64,000 nt of DNA from positions 186,001-250,000 of the forward strand of contig CAXXQT010000006.1 in assembly GCA_963674575.2 (NCBI GenBank), in the 5' to 3' direction. Below the pieces are notes generated by a model that was not told where the DNA came from, searched no databases, and saw only the letters and a program-made list of their open reading frames with translations. Shown one piece after another: positions 26,830 through 34,818 of the stretch. Numbering within the stretch: the stretch's first letter is position 1; the number at the start of each line of letters is the position of its first letter. The position numbers and the translations under genes were made by a program. Source of the DNA: JAAYAY01 sp963674575. GTDB taxonomy: Bacteria > Planctomycetota > Planctomycetia > Pirellulales > Thermoguttaceae.

Positions 26830-28389
26830 ATGCCCAAACTTACCGTCGACAAGTTCCTCGAACTGGTCCGAAAGAGCAAATTGGTCGAGGAGGACCGATT
26901 TGCAGCCTTCCTGGCCAATTTCGAGGAAGGCTTTGCCTCGGACGGGGACGAGGAGACTCCGACGAAGCGGTCTGCACGCGACCTGGCCGATGGCCTCGTC
27001 GAGCAGGAACTTCTCACACGATGGCAGGCCGACAAGCTTCTGGAAGGGCGTCACAAGGGATTCGTCGTCGGCAAGTACCGGCTCCTCGGACATCTGGGCA
27101 CAGGCGGCATGAGCACCGTCTATCTCGCGGAACACTTGCTCATGCATCGCCGCGTGGCGATCAAGGTTCTCCCGAAATCGCGTGGCGCCGACAAGGAGTC
27201 GTCCTATCTGGATCGATTCCATCGCGAAGCGCAGGCCATCGCTTCCCTGGACCATGTGAACATCGTCCGGGCTTACGACATCGACAACGAGGGCGATACC
27301 CATTACCTGGTGATGGAGTATATCAACGGCCGCGACCTCAACCTCATCGTTCGCGATTCGGGGCCCCTCGACTACATCACGGCGGCTCGCTACACCCGGC
27401 AGGCGGCCCGGGGCCTGCACTATGCCCATTCCGTCGGGCTGATCCACCGCGACGTCAAGCCGGCCAACCTGCTTGTTGACGCCGAGGGAGTCGTCAAGAT
27501 CCTGGACCTCGGGTTGGCCAGGTTCGTTGCCGAGGAGGAACGGGCCTCGCTCACCGTGGCCTACGACGAGAACGTACTGGGCACGGCCGACTACCTGGCT
27601 CCCGAGCAGGCGATCGACAGCCACGGCGTGGACGCTCGGGCCGACGTCTATGCCCTGGGATGCTCCCTGTACTACTTCCTCACGGGCCACCCGCCGTTTA
27701 CCGAGGGCACGCTTACACAGCGGCTCATGTCCCATCAGAAGGACCCGCCCCCGAGCATCTACGACGACCGCCAAGATGCGCCGTCCGGCCTGGTGGAGAT
27801 TTGCCTGAAGATGATGGCCAAGAGGCCACGTGACCGCTATGCCAGTTGCGCCGACGTGGTTCGGGTTCTCGGCAAATGGCTCGCGGACCAGGGCGTGGAC
27901 GACGAGCCTGATTCCGACGGGACTTCCGACATCGGCAGTTCCTCCAGTCGCCTTCTGGTTGCGGCTGCCATCGCCACTTCGGAGGCGGGGGGGCCTTCCG
28001 ACGGTGGTTCATCGCGGATCCGCCGAGCGCGGGCGATCGGCGAGCCCCTTCCGAACCGTCCCGCGGCAAAGCCCCGCGGCTCGCTGGTCAAGCCTGCCCC
28101 GCTCCTGCCCACGGCGCGTCCCTTGGGGATGGAACTGGCTCACGACCAGGAGTCGGCCACGGAAGGGCTGCCTGTCGCCAAGAGCTATGCTCAGGACACC
28201 GAGGTCCCCATTCGCACGGCGATCGAACGGGGCGCCCGGAGCGAACCGTTGGCCAAAAGCAAATCGGCCCCCGCTTCCGCCCCGGCAGCCAAACCCAAAG
28301 CCCACGAACTCCCGCTTTGGGTCTGGCTCTCTCTCGGCGCCAGCGGACTGGTGATTCTTCTCCTGCTCGCGAAGATCCTGTTCGGCTGA
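26830..28389 (+). CDS. Hanks-type Ser/Thr protein kinase, membrane-anchored
   Basis: 519 residues. An N-terminal planctomycete-type helical region of about 80 residues (LVEQELLTRWQADKLLEGR) precedes the kinase domain. Its glycine loop is LGHLGTGGMSTVYLAE, the ATP lysine is K112 (VAIKVLPK), the catalytic loop is HRDVKPANLL (D208), and the metal loop is DLG (226-228) rather than DFG. A long Pro/Ala/Ser linker leads to a C-terminal membrane helix (LPLWVWLSLGASGLVILLLL), leaving the kinase in the cytoplasm and almost nothing outside. It shares the strand with PP2C and CheB. It probably phosphorylates local signalling partners. Confidence 0.94.
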   Translation: MPKLTVDKFLELVRKSKLVEEDRFAAFLANFEEGFASDGDEETPTKRSARDLADGLVEQELLTRWQADKLLEGRHKGFVVGKYRLLGHLGTGGMSTVYLAEHLLMHRRVAIKVLPKSRGADKESSYLDRFHREAQAIASLDHVNIVRAYDIDNEGDTHYLVMEYINGRDLNLIVRDSGPLDYITAARYTRQAARGLHYAHSVGLIHRDVKPANLLVDAEGVVKILDLGLARFVAEEERASLTVAYDENVLGTADYLAPEQAIDSHGVDARADVYALGCSLYYFLTGHPPFTEGTLTQRLMSHQKDPPPSIYDDRQDAPSGLVEICLKMMAKRPRDRYASCADVVRVLGKWLADQGVDDEPDSDGTSDIGSSSSRLLVAAAIATSEAGGPSDGGSSRIRRARAIGEPLPNRPAAKPRGSLVKPAPLLPTARPLGMELAHDQESATEGLPVAKSYAQDTEVPIRTAIERGARSEPLAKSKSAPASAPAAKPKAHELPLWVWLSLGASGLVILLLLAKILFG

Positions 28390-28506
28390 CGGAAGTGGAA
28401 CAGAAGACAACGGAGAGGACAGAGTAGAAGGGCTCTGTTATCTCGGTTTCCTCCTGTTCCTGCGAGTTTCCGGTCGCCGGCTTATGCCGCCAAATCTGCT
28501 TGTCAT

Positions 28507-29568
28507 TCACACGGGAATCGGAGAGTCAGTCTTGAGTCGTTCCTGAGTTGCCGGTTCGAGTTTCTTGCCGACCGCTTCGGCGACCCGGCGGATCAGGTCC
28601 ATGGTTTCGTTGAACTGGTCGAAGGTGAGCGACTGGTATCCGTCGGAGAGCGCCTTTTCCGGGTCGGGGTGAACTTCCAGGATCAGGCCGTCCGCTCCGG
28701 CGGCCACGGCGGCCGCGGCTGTTCGCGGCACCAGGCTGGTGCGTCCCGTTCCGTGGCTCGGGTCAACGATCACGGGCAGGTGCGTTCGTTCGTGCAGGTA
28801 AGGCACGGTGGCCACGGGCAGGGTGAAGCGGGTGTGCGCCTCGAACGTGCGGATGCCGCGCTCGCACAGCATCACGTTTTGATTGCCCGCGTTGAGAATG
28901 TATTCTGAGGCCAGCAGCAGTTCGTCCACGGTGGCCGAGGCGCCCCGCTTGAGCAGCACGGGTTTGTTGATCACGCCCACGGCTTCCAGGAGCGGATAGT
29001 TCTGCATGTTCCGCGCCCCGATCTGGAGGACGTCGGCGTATTTGGCCACGAGGGGCACGTCGGCGGCGGCGATCACTTCGGTCACCACCGGAAGGCCCGT
29101 TTCGGCTCGGGCGGCCGCCAGGATCCGCAATCCCTCCTCCTTCAGGCCCTGGAAGCTGTAGGGGCTTGTCCGCGGCTTGAAAGCTCCCCCTCGAAGCGCC
29201 GTGGCCCCGGCCGCCTTGACGGCCCGAGCCGTTGCCAGCGTTTGCTCCTCGCTCTCCACCGAGCAGGGGCCGGCAATCACTCCCAAGTGGCAGTTGCCCA
29301 CGCTAAGCGAGCCCGTTCGGACTACGGTTCGCTCCTGTTTGACTTCCAGGCTGGCCACCTTGTAGGGCGCCAGGATCGGGACCACTTCGGCCACTCCCGG
29401 GCCGCTCTCCAGGGACTGGCGATGCTCGTCCCGCTTGTCGCCGATGGCGGCGATCACGGTTCGCTCCGTGCCGTGAATCACGTGGGATTTGAGTCCCAAC
29501 TCTTCGACTCGTTTGATCATGTGCTCGATCTGTTCTTTGGTTGCGCCCTGTTTCATCACGACAATCAT
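28507..29568 (-). CDS. aroF: 3-deoxy-7-phosphoheptulonate (DAHP) synthase
   Basis: 353 residues from ATG 29568, with GGAAGGAA upstream. Residues 1-70 form a ferredoxin-like regulatory domain (MIVVMKQGATKEQIEHMIKR). The catalytic barrel has VIAGPCSVESEEQT, ALRGGAFKPRTSPYSFQG, QIGARNMQNYPLL, LLKRG, ERGIRTFE and VDPSHGTGR, as in type I-beta AroF/AroA(F). It condenses PEP with erythrose-4-phosphate, the first step of aromatic amino acid synthesis. The 180-bp leader contains an aromatic-rich peptide, alternative hairpins and a terminator (listed separately), so attenuation by aromatic aminoacyl-tRNA supply is strongly suggested. Confidence 0.95.
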   Translation of the reverse strand: MIVVMKQGATKEQIEHMIKRVEELGLKSHVIHGTERTVIAAIGDKRDEHRQSLESGPGVAEVVPILAPYKVASLEVKQERTVVRTGSLSVGNCHLGVIAGPCSVESEEQTLATARAVKAAGATALRGGAFKPRTSPYSFQGLKEEGLRILAAARAETGLPVVTEVIAAADVPLVAKYADVLQIGARNMQNYPLLEAVGVINKPVLLKRGASATVDELLLASEYILNAGNQNVMLCERGIRTFEAHTRFTLPVATVPYLHERTHLPVIVDPSHGTGRTSLVPRTAAAAVAAGADGLILEVHPDPEKALSDGYQSLTFDQFNETMDLIRRVAEAVGKKLEPATQERLKTDSPIPV

Positions 29569-29678
29569 GGCGGCACGTTCCTTCCCGGTTTGGATTGTTT
29601 CGATCTGTTCTTTGATTCGCCCGACGCCAGAAAGCGGCGGGGGGCGACTTGCGGTCCACACTTCAGCTCTGTGCCAAC

Positions 29679-29720
29679 AAAAAAAGCCCTGAGATCGGTT
29701 AGCCGAGTCTCAGGGCTTTT
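29679..29720 (-). terminator. Attenuator terminator in the aroF leader
   Basis: A long hairpin pairs AAAAGCCCTGAGA with TCTCAGGGCTTTT, extended inwards by TCGG/CCGA around a TTAG loop, with one bulged base. On the minus strand it ends in seven T residues. It lies about 110 bp before the aroF start and about 30 bp after the leader peptide stop. Its first arm and loop (29697-29709) can instead pair with 29741-29750, so termination and antitermination are mutually exclusive. Confidence 0.85.
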
Positions 29721-29740
29721 GGCGTTTTGTCAGTCGTTAT

Positions 29741-29819
29741 GACCCGAACCTACAAATCACCTCCGGTCCCGCAACTCGGCGGGCAAAAGTAAAACCAGAA
29801 GGTGTAGGTAAAGGTTCGG
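29741..29819 (-). promoter_or_regulatory. Alternative pairing segments of the aroF attenuator
   Basis: Segment 1 (29813-29819, RNA CCGAACC, inside leader codons 2-4) pairs perfectly with segment 2 (29744-29750, RNA GGUUCGG, just after the leader stop). Segment 2 (29741-29750, GGUUCGGGUC) can also pair with 29697-29709 (GACUCGGCUAACC): ten pairs including one G-U, with a three-base bulge. That destroys the terminator. Segments 1:2, 2:3 and 3:4 thus form the classical attenuator set. Confidence 0.75.
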
Positions 29820-29824
29820 CTCAT
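29750..29824 (-). CDS. Aromatic leader peptide upstream of aroF
   Basis: A 24-residue peptide, MSRTFTYTFWFYFCPPSCG then TGGDL, with stop TAG at 29752-29750. Seven of residues 5-13 are aromatic (four Phe, two Tyr, one Trp). An in-frame ATG three codons upstream (29833) would add MKN. Near its end, codons GGA GGT GAT make a Shine-Dalgarno-like stretch that could pause ribosomes. No strong Shine-Dalgarno precedes the start. Its position before an intrinsic terminator and DAHP synthase matches leader peptides such as that of E. coli pheA in design. Ribosome stalling when aromatic charged tRNAs run short would free segment 2 to form the antiterminator and let transcription reach aroF. Confidence 0.75.
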   Translation of the reverse strand: MSRTFTYTFWFYFCPPSCGTGGDL

Positions 29825-29833
29825 GTTCTTCAT

Positions 29834-30206
29834 TTCGACCACAACGAGGCTAAAACTTGCCTCTTCGATCCATTTTCGTGTGTTCCGGCAAAAAGGCAAG
29901 GGCCAAAACCGAAAAAACTGCTCCAAGCGGATGCGTGGACCTGGTTCCGTAGGAACGTGCCGACGTGTGCTCTCACCAAGACACGCACGGTTCAGGAGAG
30001 GTTCGCCCAGTGCCAAGGAATTTCCAAGAGCCTCTCCCGAGGGCTGTCTGTCACTTCTGCGGGCTAAATGACCTTTCGTGATTCCCGGAAATGCGGTCCC
30101 GTTCAGCACTGCTTGCCCACGCGCCGGGAACGCATCACTCTGAAATTCACGTATTCTGCGGCGAGTGGGCGAGCAGTGGCACACGACTTCCTGGACTCGT
30201 GCATGG
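29834..30206. other. Spacer between the mosaic protein gene and the aroF leader
   Basis: 373 bp. The promoter for the aroF leader transcript must lie here on the minus strand. TTGCCT and AAAATG, 17 bp apart near 29870-29900, are a weak candidate. No other gene or repeat was seen. Confidence 0.4.
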
Positions 30207-33200
30207 TCATTTAGCGGCCTTGTGCTCGCTCCGCATCGCGTCGAGAAGTCGGCCGATTTCGGCCTGGTTTGGCTGCGTCTGGAAGACAATCAGGCGCCGG
30301 GAAGGTTCGTCGAATTGCACGAAGCCCTTGCCGCCTTCGGAATTCCACGAGCCTTTACCCACCTGCCGGAGGTGGGCGATCAGGTTCGGAGCGTTCTTGC
30401 CGGCGTCGAGAAGATCACGGATCGGGTAGAACTCCCTTTCAAAATGGCCGTCTGCCGCGGCGCGAGTGGTCACTTCGATCGTCTGGGCGTCGACGGCCCG
30501 ATAGGCCAATCCCAAGGGGTCCAACATCTGAGTGAGCGCCTCTCCCAGAGGCGTTTGGGCCACGGTAAGGACCGCCGACAGAGTCGGGCCCTTGCCTTCG
30601 CTTTGCAACGCCAGCCAGTTCACCGAGATTTGGACCTCGCTGGTTCGTTCCAACTCCGTCAGCACCCGGCGCAACGGAGTGGGCCGGAAGAAGTTGACGC
30701 TCACCGGTTGGTCCAGCAGCGCCGCTGCCCGGACGCGGCGCGGCACGAGCGTGAACCTTGCCGCCGGCTGGCCGCTTCGCGGAGCCAGGCCTCGGGCAAC
30801 GCGAAGCCGCTCGCAGAAGTTCAGGATCTGCAGATGAACTGCACCGGTTTGTGTGATTTCTAGTGTGTCGTCCTTCACCTGGATCGTGCCGGCGCCTCCG
30901 GTTTCCTGCCAGGTTTCTGGAGCAATCATTCGACGAATCCAGCTTGCCAATTCGGTTGCGGGCGTTTTCGCCGTCAGGTCTGCTACCGAATACTGGACCG
31001 AGCGGGGCGCGTCCGTGGCCTGTCCGACGCCGGTTACCCACACGCCGTTGTCGCGGAGGAGCGGTTTCAACCCGCAGGATGTCAGAACGGCGTCGAGTGC
31101 CTGTCCCAACGTCGTTTCCGTCACGTGCACGCTCACGGGCTTGTTGAGCGGGATTCCCAGGGCCGACATGGTGTCCACGTCGAAGGTCACCGTCAAGGCG
31201 CCGAAATCCTCGATCGACCGGACTGTTTGGTTCAGCGGGGCGTTGGCGATGGCAATGCCGGGGAGCGGCGTCTGCAGGCGGACGAGCAAATCGGTCTCGT
31301 CCACTTCGTCTTCGTCGGGGTTGCCGGTCGGCTGCTTGGGCTGATCTGGAGTCGATCCGTTTTCCGCCGCCGGTTTTGTTTCTTCAGGGGGCGACGGTTG
31401 CGGTTCCACGCGGACCACGTTGTTTGACGCCGGCGCCGGGAGGGCAACGGGCTCGCCGCCCGCGGCCGTTGCCAGTTGCTCGAGAATGATCGGGTCGGTG
31501 TCCACCGACAGGAACCGGGCCGAACCATCGGCCATTCCCACGACCATTCCGCCGGGCTGGCCGCTGCCAAAACCGTCCGGACCGTTGATATACGGTGTCT
31601 GGGTGAATCCGCGAACGGTGGCCCTGCCACCCGAGGCCCACGACCCGAGTTGGTCGCTCACGCCCACGGTGGCAATCGTGTTGCTCGCTCCGTCCGGGAT
31701 GTCCGTCAGGCGTCGACTTTCGCGGTAGCCGAAGATTCCCGCTCGCGGATCGCTTCGAGGCAGGTCGGCGGCATCGGGGCCAATCCCGGCAACTCCCACG
31801 TAGTGGGTCACGGGGAATCCGGAAGGCGTGGCACGGACGGTGACGGCCGGATTCTGCACGGCTTCAAGGGGACGCATGGTGACCGAGCGGTTCTTGGGGC
31901 TGTCCCACGAGTAGCTTGTGTTGAGATCCTGAGCCCAGGATTCGTGTCCCAGTTGGGGCAGGATCGCGGTGTACCAACTCAAGACCTTCTCGGGCGGAAG
32001 GGGACCGCTGTTGATGGCGCCTGGGGGCGCCTTTTGTTCGGCCTGTTCATATCTTCCGAGAGCCTCCTGCAAGCGACCTTGGAGTACCTCATCGACGCTG
32101 CGCGCCGCGCGATACCAATCGGCCTGCATGGCCGCGGTGCTCGAAGCCAGCGCCACGGTCCAAGCGGCGCCGTTGCGTCCGCAATCGGCACGCACCCAAA
32201 CGCACCGATGGGCCACCTCGAGGTGCGCGCTGGCCAAGGCGGCCACGCCTCCCTCAAGGCTCTGCCGGTAAGGCTTGGCCAATTCTGCCGGAATCTCTCC
32301 CGACTGGATCGAGGCAGGCAGACCTGCCACGCGAGCCGACAAAACCGACTTCGCCTGGGGAATCCACTGCTCCAGGGCCACACGCACCTTGTCGGCAACC
32401 GTGTCCCCGTCGCACAACAGGCCCAACTCGGCCAACGCCAGGTCTTCCCGGTCGAAACTGAAGGACAGGGCCGAGGGGAGTTTCCAGATCAAACGCCACG
32501 CGTCCCGTCCCTGGGGCCACACGTCGAACCATTCGGTCGGCATGGGCCAACGTGCGGCTGCGGCGGCCTGGAGGTTGAGGGCAAGGAAGAAATCGGATTC
32601 GGCCGGCGCTGCGGTCAACAGAGGCTGCAGCAGCCCCAAGTCGGCTCGCCCGGCTGCACGCTCGGCCACCTGGCGCAGGAGTCCTCCCTCGCCGGTTACG
32701 ATCGTCCGGTCGTCGAGGACCGCAAAGGCCCGATCCCAAGAGGGGCGGCCCAACTGGCGGAACTTCAGGTCGCCGACCTGCCAGTCCAACGCCGTGCCTG
32801 CCGTGCGCAGCTTTTCGGTACTCTGGCCTTCGGCCAACACGATCACGACGACTGCCGTGTCCGACCAACTTGACAGGTCGGGAGAACTCCAACTCAACCG
32901 CTCCACCGCATCGGCGTTCAGCCCGAAGCCTTGAAACAACTCTTGCACGATCGCCCGTTGCAGGGGAGGTGATGTTTTCAACAGGGGCGCCAGTTGTCCG
33001 GCCGCGTTGCAGTCGGCGATTTCCAGGTTCAGAACAAACTCCGGAGAGTCAGGGACCCAGCGATCGTCGTAGTCGTGCAAGGGCAGGGGAGGGGAGGGCG
33101 ACGGATCGTTCTCGGAGACCGAAGATGTCTTGGGATCGGTTGGCGGCTGAGGGGCCGGGTCCTTTCCGGAGAACATGACCAGGGCGCCCACCACCAGGAC

Positions 33201-33881
33201 GATCCCGGCTGCCGGCGCCGCGCCCCACCACAACCAACGGCGCATCGCCGCTTCGGCGGGCGAGGTCCAGTCAGGCGTCGGAGGAGACGCCCCAGGCTCC
33301 GGTGGAATGGGTCCCGCCGTGGATTGGACCGGAGGCGATTCAAGACCAGAAAGGCCTTCCGCAAAACTCGGCTCGGCCGGTTCCGGGACAGACGTTGGAG
33401 CCTCGGAACCTTCGGCAGGGAGGGCTGCAGCAGCGGCTGCCGCGCTTGCTGCCGTCGCCGCGGCCTTTCCGGGCGACTTGCGTGGCTTCGGGGCGTCCGG
33501 TTTCTCGGCGCGCTGAGCCTTGGACGCCGGAGATGCCGCTTGATCGGGAGCCGTGTCTTCTGCCGTCTTGGCCGGTGGCTCACTGGGAGCCGGCTTCGGC
33601 TTGCGGGTTTTCGGAGCTCGGGCTTCCGGTTCGGGAGCGGGACGGGTTTGCCGGGGCGGGGCAGGGGGGGGCGACTGTTTCGGCTTTGGCGGCTGTTTGG
33701 GTTGTTCCGACTTTGCCGGTTGTGTGGATTGTTCGGGGGGCTGCCAGTCGGGCGGCGGAACCACTTGCACCATGCTTCCACACTTCGGGCAGGTCACGAT
33801 CTGGCCAATGGCCGAGGCATCGCGCACGTTGAGCCGGGCTTCACAGGTGGTGCAGGTGATGGCGAAAAGCACGTCAGCCAC
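30207..33881 (-). CDS. Mosaic membrane protein: zinc ribbon, DUF1559-like and STN-like regions
   Basis: 1224 residues. The N-terminus is a zinc-ribbon (C10, C13, C31, C34: CTTCEARLNVR and CPKCGSMVQV) as in MJ0042-type motifs. Residues about 45-215 are Pro/Ala/Lys-rich and disordered. One membrane helix follows (WLWWGAAPAAGIVLVVGALV). The middle third has the planctomycete DUF1559 (H-x9-DG) C-terminal style: DIPDGASNTIATVGVSDQLG and GGMVVGMADGSARFLSVDTD. The C-terminal 350 residues contain repeats like secretin/TonB short N-terminal domains (PLNKPVSVHVTETTLGQALD then AVLTSCGL; PTLSAVLTVAQTPLGEALTQM). Function is unknown. A zinc ribbon inside and pseudopilin- and secretin-like parts outside suggest an envelope assembly or sensing role, by inference only. 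Confidence 0.75.
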   Translation of the reverse strand: MADVLFAITCTTCEARLNVRDASAIGQIVTCPKCGSMVQVVPPPDWQPPEQSTQPAKSEQPKQPPKPKQSPPPAPPRQTRPAPEPEARAPKTRKPKPAPSEPPAKTAEDTAPDQAASPASKAQRAEKPDAPKPRKSPGKAAATAASAAAAAAALPAEGSEAPTSVPEPAEPSFAEGLSGLESPPVQSTAGPIPPEPGASPPTPDWTSPAEAAMRRWLWWGAAPAAGIVLVVGALVMFSGKDPAPQPPTDPKTSSVSENDPSPSPPLPLHDYDDRWVPDSPEFVLNLEIADCNAAGQLAPLLKTSPPLQRAIVQELFQGFGLNADAVERLSWSSPDLSSWSDTAVVVIVLAEGQSTEKLRTAGTALDWQVGDLKFRQLGRPSWDRAFAVLDDRTIVTGEGGLLRQVAERAAGRADLGLLQPLLTAAPAESDFFLALNLQAAAAARWPMPTEWFDVWPQGRDAWRLIWKLPSALSFSFDREDLALAELGLLCDGDTVADKVRVALEQWIPQAKSVLSARVAGLPASIQSGEIPAELAKPYRQSLEGGVAALASAHLEVAHRCVWVRADCGRNGAAWTVALASSTAAMQADWYRAARSVDEVLQGRLQEALGRYEQAEQKAPPGAINSGPLPPEKVLSWYTAILPQLGHESWAQDLNTSYSWDSPKNRSVTMRPLEAVQNPAVTVRATPSGFPVTHYVGVAGIGPDAADLPRSDPRAGIFGYRESRRLTDIPDGASNTIATVGVSDQLGSWASGGRATVRGFTQTPYINGPDGFGSGQPGGMVVGMADGSARFLSVDTDPIILEQLATAAGGEPVALPAPASNNVVRVEPQPSPPEETKPAAENGSTPDQPKQPTGNPDEDEVDETDLLVRLQTPLPGIAIANAPLNQTVRSIEDFGALTVTFDVDTMSALGIPLNKPVSVHVTETTLGQALDAVLTSCGLKPLLRDNGVWVTGVGQATDAPRSVQYSVADLTAKTPATELASWIRRMIAPETWQETGGAGTIQVKDDTLEITQTGAVHLQILNFCERLRVARGLAPRSGQPAARFTLVPRRVRAAALLDQPVSVNFFRPTPLRRVLTELERTSEVQISVNWLALQSEGKGPTLSAVLTVAQTPLGEALTQMLDPLGLAYRAVDAQTIEVTTRAAADGHFEREFYPIRDLLDAGKNAPNLIAHLRQVGKGSWNSEGGKGFVQFDEPSRRLIVFQTQPNQAEIGRLLDAMRSEHKAAK

Positions 33882-34164
33882 GGTCGGGACCTAAATTGGG
33901 GGGCGTCGTCACGAAGTCCGCGCAGGGACTCTGCTTCCCAATTGTAGGACGTTCCTGGCTGATATCGCCAGCATCCGGCGCAAGAAAAGGACGCTTTGTG
34001 GGCGATTGGAGGCCGAATTCGCGGACGCGTCGAGCCAGGCCCCCGGCATTCCGGGTGGGCCTTAGCAGCCGGCCGACAAATAGCTTTCCAGTTTTTCTTG
34101 GGCAACATCACGACGGAGCGTGATGGCTACTATGCAAAGGCGAAAGTCATTCATCGGCCGCCCC
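33882..34164. other. Intergenic spacer with small palindrome
   Basis: 283 bp. It contains ATCACGACGGAGCGTGAT at 34107-34124, a hairpin (ATCACG/CGTGAT) placed about 40 bp downstream of the tetraheme cytochrome stop. No T-run follows. It holds the promoter of the mosaic protein gene at its left side. Confidence 0.5.
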
Positions 34165-34818
34165 TTACCGGTCCATCGCCGGGCCTCCCGACTGTTTCAG
34201 CAGCTTGCCGGTTTCCTTGTCCCACTCCCGAGTGCGATGGCGGAGGCGGTGCTCTCCGTGGCACTGGACGCAGTATTTTTCGCCCGGCTCCGCTGTTTTG
34301 GGTTTCTCCCAGCGTTCAAAGACCTTTCGGTGAGAGAGGGCGGCTGTCTTGTCCTTCAGCATGTCGTCCCGCGAGTGGCAGGTCATGCAGCGAGGATTGA
34401 CCCGCTCCTTGCTCCACATGATTTCCGGCGCCGTGAGCCCGTCCTCGTCGGAGCTGTGATCGTCCGAGAAACCGTGGCAGGTCTCGCATCCCACGCCCAC
34501 CGGCAGGTGACTGTCGACCAGTTCCTCCTCTTCGAGGTTGATGTGGCAGACCAGGCAGTAGGAGTTATCGGCCTCTTCGAGCGGTTTGGAGGTATCCGGA
34601 CGGGTCACCTTCCATTTCGGATCCTTGTTGGCCGTTTTTTTCGCGGGGGCCTTTTCTTGCTTTGCAATACCGTTCTGCGCCGGAGACGCCTCGCTTTTCT
34701 CCTCCGCGGGGACCAGGACGCACGTGCTCATCACGAAGAGGCCTGTCGCCAGCAGGATGCCCGCCGTCGAGCCAATCAGGTTCCGTCTCAGTCGCTCGTT
34801 CCGCAATGGTTGGCTCAT
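34165..34818 (-). CDS. Tetraheme cytochrome c-type protein
   Basis: 217 residues from ATG 34818, which overlaps the stop of the upstream oxidoreductase gene as TGATG, implying translational coupling. An N-terminal basic region and hydrophobic helix (STAGILLATGLFVMSTCVLV) export or anchor it. Four CXXCH motifs bind c-type heme: CLVCH, CETCH, CMTCH and CVQCH, with extra His residues available as distal ligands (CVQCHGEHRLRHR). It is a periplasmic electron carrier of the multiheme type. The partner oxidoreductase is also exported, so the two probably form one redox unit. Confidence 0.9.
   Translation of the reverse strand: MSQPLRNERLRRNLIGSTAGILLATGLFVMSTCVLVPAEEKSEASPAQNGIAKQEKAPAKKTANKDPKWKVTRPDTSKPLEEADNSYCLVCHINLEEEELVDSHLPVGVGCETCHGFSDDHSSDEDGLTAPEIMWSKERVNPRCMTCHSRDDMLKDKTAALSHRKVFERWEKPKTAEPGEKYCVQCHGEHRLRHRTREWDKETGKLLKQSGGPAMDR

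Noticed and set aside
28390..28506. Terminator between the converging kinase and aroF genes
   Set aside because: No stable inverted repeat with a T-run was found.
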